Origin: Streptomyces sp. NBC_00448
Lineage (GTDB): Bacteria > Actinomycetota > Actinomycetes > Streptomycetales > Streptomycetaceae
DNA: 64,000 bases
Direction of reading: 5' to 3'
Assembly (NCBI RefSeq): GCF_036014115.1
Contig: NZ_CP107913.1
Location: 4,511,001-4,575,000, forward strand
Shown here: piece after piece, positions 60,606 to 64,000 of the stretch
How the letters are laid out: every line of letters starts with the position of its first letter
Position numbering within the stretch: the stretch's first letter is position 1
The notes under the pieces: generated by a model
The model's input: only the letters and a program-made list of their open reading frames with translations
The model's database searches: none
What the model was told of the DNA's origin: nothing
Made by a program: the position numbers and the translations under genes

Positions 60606-61982
60606 TCACCGGGTGGCGGGCGGTGGGCGGCGGCGGTGGAAGCGGACGCGGGCGCCGTGGGCGGAGACGAGCGTGACGGAGAGCAGCCGCGCGGATTCCG
60701 GTGGGCCCGCGGGGGCGGGGACGGCGCGGGCGAGGATCTCCGTGAGGACCGTCTCGATCTCCAACTGGGCCAGCGGCGCTCCGACGCAGCGACGCAGGCC
60801 GCCGCCGAACGGCGTCAGGGCGTACGGCGGCGGGTCCGCGTCGAGGTGGCGTCGGGGCTGGAAGGTGTGGGGGCTCGGCCACAGCCGGGGGTCGAGGTGG
60901 ACCGGTGGGAAGAGCGCCGCGACGAAGGCGTGTCGCGGCACTGGGCGGCCGGCGAGTTCGGTGTCGTGGGCGGCGGTGCGGATGGCGTAGAAGACGGCGG
61001 GGCGCAGCCGGCTCGACTCCTTGACGGTCGCCTTGAGGAGCCGGTCGGAGCCCGCGTCGAGATCCGCGATGAGGGCGTCGCGTGCGGTGGGGTGGTGGGC
61101 GAGCAGGTGCAGAGTCCAGGCGATGGTGGTCGCGGTGGTCTCGTAACCGGCCAGCACCAGCCCGGTCAGCTCGTCCAGCAACTCCTCGTCGTCCAGGCCC
61201 GCGCCCTGCTCGTCCCGGGCGTCGAGCAGCAGGGACAGCACGTCGTCGCGGCCGGAGTTGTCACCGCCGTCGGCGGCGCGGTCGGACAGGGCGCGGCGCC
61301 CCGCGATCTCCGCCCGCGTCAGGTCCCTTACGGTCGCGCGCAGCCGGTTGAAGCGACCGCCCGGCGACAGCGGGCCGAGGTCCCGTTGCCACGGCTTCGG
61401 CAGGAACAGCACCGCGAGGTTGTCCATGCCCACGAACGCGGTCAGCGCCCGCCGGAAGACCGCGGCCCGGCCCGGGTCGGTCAGGCCGAACACCACGCGC
61501 AGGATGACGTCGAGCGCCAGTCGCTGCGCCCACGGGCGGACGGGTACGCCGTCGCCGGTCAGCAGCGCCGGCAGTCCCGCGTGCACCAACTCCCGCATCC
61601 GCTGGGCCCACCGGGTGATCCGGGTGCCGTGGAAGGGCGGCAGCAGGAGCTTGCGGTGGCGCAGGTGCCGGGGCGGCGGGGTGCAGATCAGTGACCCCGC
61701 GCCGACCGCGGGCCGCAGCAGGGCGGCGCCGTCTCCGCCGACGAACCGTTCGTGGTCGGTCAGCACCGCCCGGTTCGCCTCGGCGTCGGCCGCGCACACC
61801 AGGCCCGCCCGGTACGGGAAGGTGCGGACCGCGAAGACCGGACCCAACTCCCGGTGCAGGGCGAGTCCGTAACCCAGGGGGTCGAGGAGCATACGGCCCG
61901 TCTGCACGGCGCGAGGCGCCCTCGGCGCAGGCGGAAACCGCCGCGGGTCCCACCGCGGCTCACGGCTGAACGCGTTGCTCAT
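60606..61982 (-). CDS. Cytochrome P450
   Basis: A 458-residue soluble P450 monooxygenase. The I-helix oxygen motif is VLAGYETTATTIAW near residue 276, ExxR is ESSRLRP near 320, and the heme loop FGGGLRRCVGAPLAQLEIE places the thiolate Cys near 396. The N-terminus is FPPAPRAPRAVQTGRMLLDP without a membrane anchor. It resembles the CYP groups that include class-III-like actinomycete and cyanobacterial enzymes. No ferredoxin gene is adjacent. It lies 250 bases downstream of the acyl-CoA oxidase gene on the same strand; the substrate is unknown. Confidence 0.93.
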   Translation of the reverse strand: MSNAFSREPRWDPRRFPPAPRAPRAVQTGRMLLDPLGYGLALHRELGPVFAVRTFPYRAGLVCAADAEANRAVLTDHERFVGGDGAALLRPAVGAGSLICTPPPRHLRHRKLLLPPFHGTRITRWAQRMRELVHAGLPALLTGDGVPVRPWAQRLALDVILRVVFGLTDPGRAAVFRRALTAFVGMDNLAVLFLPKPWQRDLGPLSPGGRFNRLRATVRDLTRAEIAGRRALSDRAADGGDNSGRDDVLSLLLDARDEQGAGLDDEELLDELTGLVLAGYETTATTIAWTLHLLAHHPTARDALIADLDAGSDRLLKATVKESSRLRPAVFYAIRTAAHDTELAGRPVPRHAFVAALFPPVHLDPRLWPSPHTFQPRRHLDADPPPYALTPFGGGLRRCVGAPLAQLEIETVLTEILARAVPAPAGPPESARLLSVTLVSAHGARVRFHRRRPPPATR

Positions 61983-62065
61983 GGCGCGCGAACGCTCCTC
62001 AATCGACTCACGGGTCTACGTCGTTCGGTCCCCCGGCAACGGACATCCCCGCGGCGGCGAACGCA

Positions 62066-62104
62066 CGGCGGACCGCCGACGGCGATCGGCGGACCGCCGA
62101 CGGC
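62066..62104. repeat. 18-bp direct repeat between oxidase and P450 genes
   Basis: CGGCGGACCGCCGACGGC occurs at 62066 and 62087, a 21-base period. Each unit contains a small palindrome (GGCGGACCGCC). Confidence 0.7.
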
Positions 62105-62233
62105 AGCCAGCACACTGCGGACCGCGGACCGCGAGCGCGGGCCACCCGGCAACGGAAGGCGCGGGCAGGCCCGGCGCCGCATCCACCCGGCTCACGCCTG
62201 GCTCACGCCCGTTCGCCCGGGCTCCCGCTTGCC

Positions 62234-64000
62234 TCAGCCCGCGACCACCGACTGCCACGGCCCCGCCGGGTCGTCGTACGCGGCGGCGTAGCCCTCCGTC
62301 GCGATCGGCGCCTGGAGGATTCCGTCCGGGACCGCGAACGCCTCCACGAGCGCGAGCGCGTGCGGTGCCAGGTCGGCGCTGATCCGGTCGATCGCGGGGC
62401 GCAGTTCGTGGACGGCTTCGGCGGTGAGGTGGCCGTCCGCGAGGAGCGGGCCGGCGTGCGGGGCGAGGCGCTGGAGCGCGAACAGCCGGAAGAGCTGGTC
62501 GAGCACCCCGCGCGTGGTGGCGTCGCCGACCCGGCCTACCGCGGCCAGGTACGCCTCGGCGGCGCGTCGGGTGGCATACGCGTCGACGAGTTCCAGCGCC
62601 GGGTTCACCGCGTGGTTCCAGCGGTCCAACGGGTCGGCGCTGGGCAGGCCGAGTCGGCTGCGGGCGTGCTGGAGGCACTGCGACTCGTGCCGTACGAGCA
62701 GGTCGAGGAGGTGGCGGGAGTCGGTCGGTGGGCCGGTGGACGCGGCGCGGTCTGGCGACGGCGGACGGTAGCCGCGCCCGGTGAGCATGTCCGCGGCGGC
62801 CTTGGTCCAGATGACGAGGTTGTCCCCTTCGGCGGTGATGGTGCTCTCGATCGGCGTGAACAGGTCGACGACACGGTTGGCCGACAGCAGGCCCTGGGCA
62901 CCGCAGCGTTCCCGGCACTCGGTCACGATGTCCCTGGACTGCCAGGTGATCCAGCCCTTCGCCGCCGCGACGAGGACATCCACATCGGCGGCCTCGGCGA
63001 CATCGACGACCGTGGCCCCGACCCCACGCCCGGCCGCCCCGGCCCCGGTCCCGCGCCGGGCGGACCCGGACCCCGCCACCTCGCGGTCGTCCCCGCGTCC
63101 GCACTCGCGAACGGCCTCGCGCAGCAGGAACGACGCCGCGTACGCACGCGCCACCGCCCCGAGCAGCCTGGTCTGATGGCAGCGGTAGGCGAAGACGGGA
63201 ACGCCGGTCCTGCTGGCGGGCGCGAACGTGTGCCGGCGATGCCCGTACCGCACGGCGACCGTGAGCGCTGCCCGGGCGCCGCCCAGTGCCGCCGCGCTCA
63301 GGCAGAGCTTGCCGGTGGTCACGCGCTGGATGGACCGCAGGAACCGGCGCCGCCGGCTGCCGACCGCGCTGCGGAAGGTCCCCTCGGCGGTCAACTCGGC
63401 GTGGTCGCCGGCCAGCAGCGCCGTCCGGGGCACGACCACCCGGTCGAACGACGTGATGGCGTGGTCGACGGCTGATCCCGGTATCTCCGAGAGCGGGCGC
63501 ACCCGGATGCCGGGAAGCGGCCCCCGCTCGTCCCGCAGTGGCACGAGGAAGAGGAACACGCCGCGGTCCTGGCCGCGGACGATCAACCTGGCCGCCACCA
63601 GACCGCTCTTGCGTCCGCCCGCGGAGCCGGTGTTGGGCATGAACTTCTGCGCGCCCGCGGTGGGGGTGTGCAGGACGAAGTCGTCCGTCTCCGGCCGGTG
63701 GGTCGCGGTCGTCTCCAACTCGGCGGCGTTGTTGCCGTAGCCGAGTTCGGTGATGAGAACGGTGCCGTACTCCCGGAGGCGGTTGAACGGCGTCGGGTCG
63801 ATCGCGTGCTCGCGGTCGAGACGCAGGAGGCTGCCCAGGAAGAGGTTGTAGTGGACGGTCGCCAGGGTGGTCAGGGTGCCGTCGACCATTCCCAGCCATT
63901 CGTGCAGCGCGACCAATCGGTCCGTCGCCGTGACGAGTTCCTCGACCGAATCGACTTCGTCGTTGACGGCCCGTAGCCGCGTATATGCGAGTTCGGCGCG
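62234..64000 (-). CDS. Acyl-CoA oxidase / dehydrogenase (5' end off right edge)
   Basis: The frame stays open to base 64000, and its last codons (RAELAYTRLRAVNDEVDSVE) are clearly coding, so the gene starts outside the window; 588 codons are visible. FNRLREYGTVLITELGYGNN and TPTAGAQKFMPNTGSAGGRK are acyl-CoA oxidase signatures of the FAD-binding middle domain. GVPVFAYRCHQTRLLGAVAR and CRERCGAQGLLSANRVVDLF are the C-terminal helical FAD domain, with the catalytic-base region. An insertion of about 30 Gly/Ala/Arg residues (GSGSARRGTGAGAAG) sits in the helical part. It oxidises acyl-CoA in fatty-acid breakdown or a specialised pathway; the length fits oxidases better than dehydrogenases. Confidence 0.88.
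   Translation of the reverse strand, partial: RAELAYTRLRAVNDEVDSVEELVTATDRLVALHEWLGMVDGTLTTLATVHYNLFLGSLLRLDREHAIDPTPFNRLREYGTVLITELGYGNNAAELETTATHRPETDDFVLHTPTAGAQKFMPNTGSAGGRKSGLVAARLIVRGQDRGVFLFLVPLRDERGPLPGIRVRPLSEIPGSAVDHAITSFDRVVVPRTALLAGDHAELTAEGTFRSAVGSRRRRFLRSIQRVTTGKLCLSAAALGGARAALTVAVRYGHRRHTFAPASRTGVPVFAYRCHQTRLLGAVARAYAASFLLREAVRECGRGDDREVAGSGSARRGTGAGAAGRGVGATVVDVAEAADVDVLVAAAKGWITWQSRDIVTECRERCGAQGLLSANRVVDLFTPIESTITAEGDNLVIWTKAAADMLTGRGYRPPSPDRAASTGPPTDSRHLLDLLVRHESQCLQHARSRLGLPSADPLDRWNHAVNPALELVDAYATRRAAEAYLAAVGRVGDATTRGVLDQLFRLFALQRLAPHAGPLLADGHLTAEAVHELRPAIDRISADLAPHALALVEAFAVPDGILQAPIATEGYAAAYDDPAGPWQSVVAG

Noticed and set aside
60606..64000. Start of a natural-product cluster (P450 plus acyl-CoA oxidase)
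   Set aside because: No synthase, carrier protein or pathway regulator is seen in the window. Two oxidative genes alone do not support it.

Overview
The window is very GC-rich (about 70% in most coding regions) and shows typical actinomycete traits: GTG and TTG starts, Tat and lipoprotein signals, an LAXTG cell-wall sorting signal, and TetR, LacI and HxlR regulators. It most resembles a chromosomal segment of a Streptomyces-like member of the Streptomycetaceae. No species can be named from sequence alone.

Bases 1 to about 17,330 look like the right end of a genomic island devoted to defence. Reading leftward on the minus strand, one tightly coupled operon holds a GNAT-PIN-PUA-like fusion protein, an ASCH-domain protein, a 32-codon ORF, and then drmD, drmMI and drmA of a class 1 DISARM anti-phage system. 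Every junction down to drmMI is a 4-base stop/start overlap. drmA runs off the left edge, so drmB and drmC should lie just outside. A decayed IS5-type transposase separates this operon from a second predicted conflict module: the effector-associated constant component EACC1 and its caspase-like protease. At 17,287-17,329 there is an orphan 3' half of tRNA-Pro(CGG), followed by a strong hairpin. This is the expected scar of integration into a tRNA gene, with the island to its left and older chromosome to its right.

From 17.6 to 43 kb is ordinary accessory chromosome. It holds a TetR-controlled MDR oxidoreductase, a decayed SDR gene, a nucleotidyltransferase, a degenerate GyrB-like protein, a Nudix-methyltransferase fusion of the FxLD type, and a secreted CE4 deacetylase with a CBM2 domain. 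It continues with a wHTH protein, an NmrA-like SDR divergent from an HxlR regulator, a Tat-exported DyP peroxidase, a beta-helix lipoprotein, an SdrD_B-type LAXTG surface protein, a DinB-fold protein and a PD40/CWB2 surface protein.

From 43.2 to 54.0 kb is a sugar-utilisation locus: a GH13 glucosidase, a LacI regulator, an oligopeptide-type ABC transporter with two ATPase domains fused in one chain, an alpha/beta hydrolase and a GH1 beta-glucosidase. Three copies of a GTATGCGCATAC-like operator precede the GH13 gene, the regulator and the transporter operon, so one LacI protein probably controls all three.

From 54 to 64 kb there are a DHFR/RibD-like reductase, a four-EF-hand protein, an SRPBCC protein, a small secreted protein with possible zinc ligands, a Tat-exported phospholipase C-like phosphoesterase fused to a YVTN propeller, a 42-residue exported peptide, a DUF4232 lipoprotein, a cytochrome P450, and an acyl-CoA oxidase/dehydrogenase running off the right edge.
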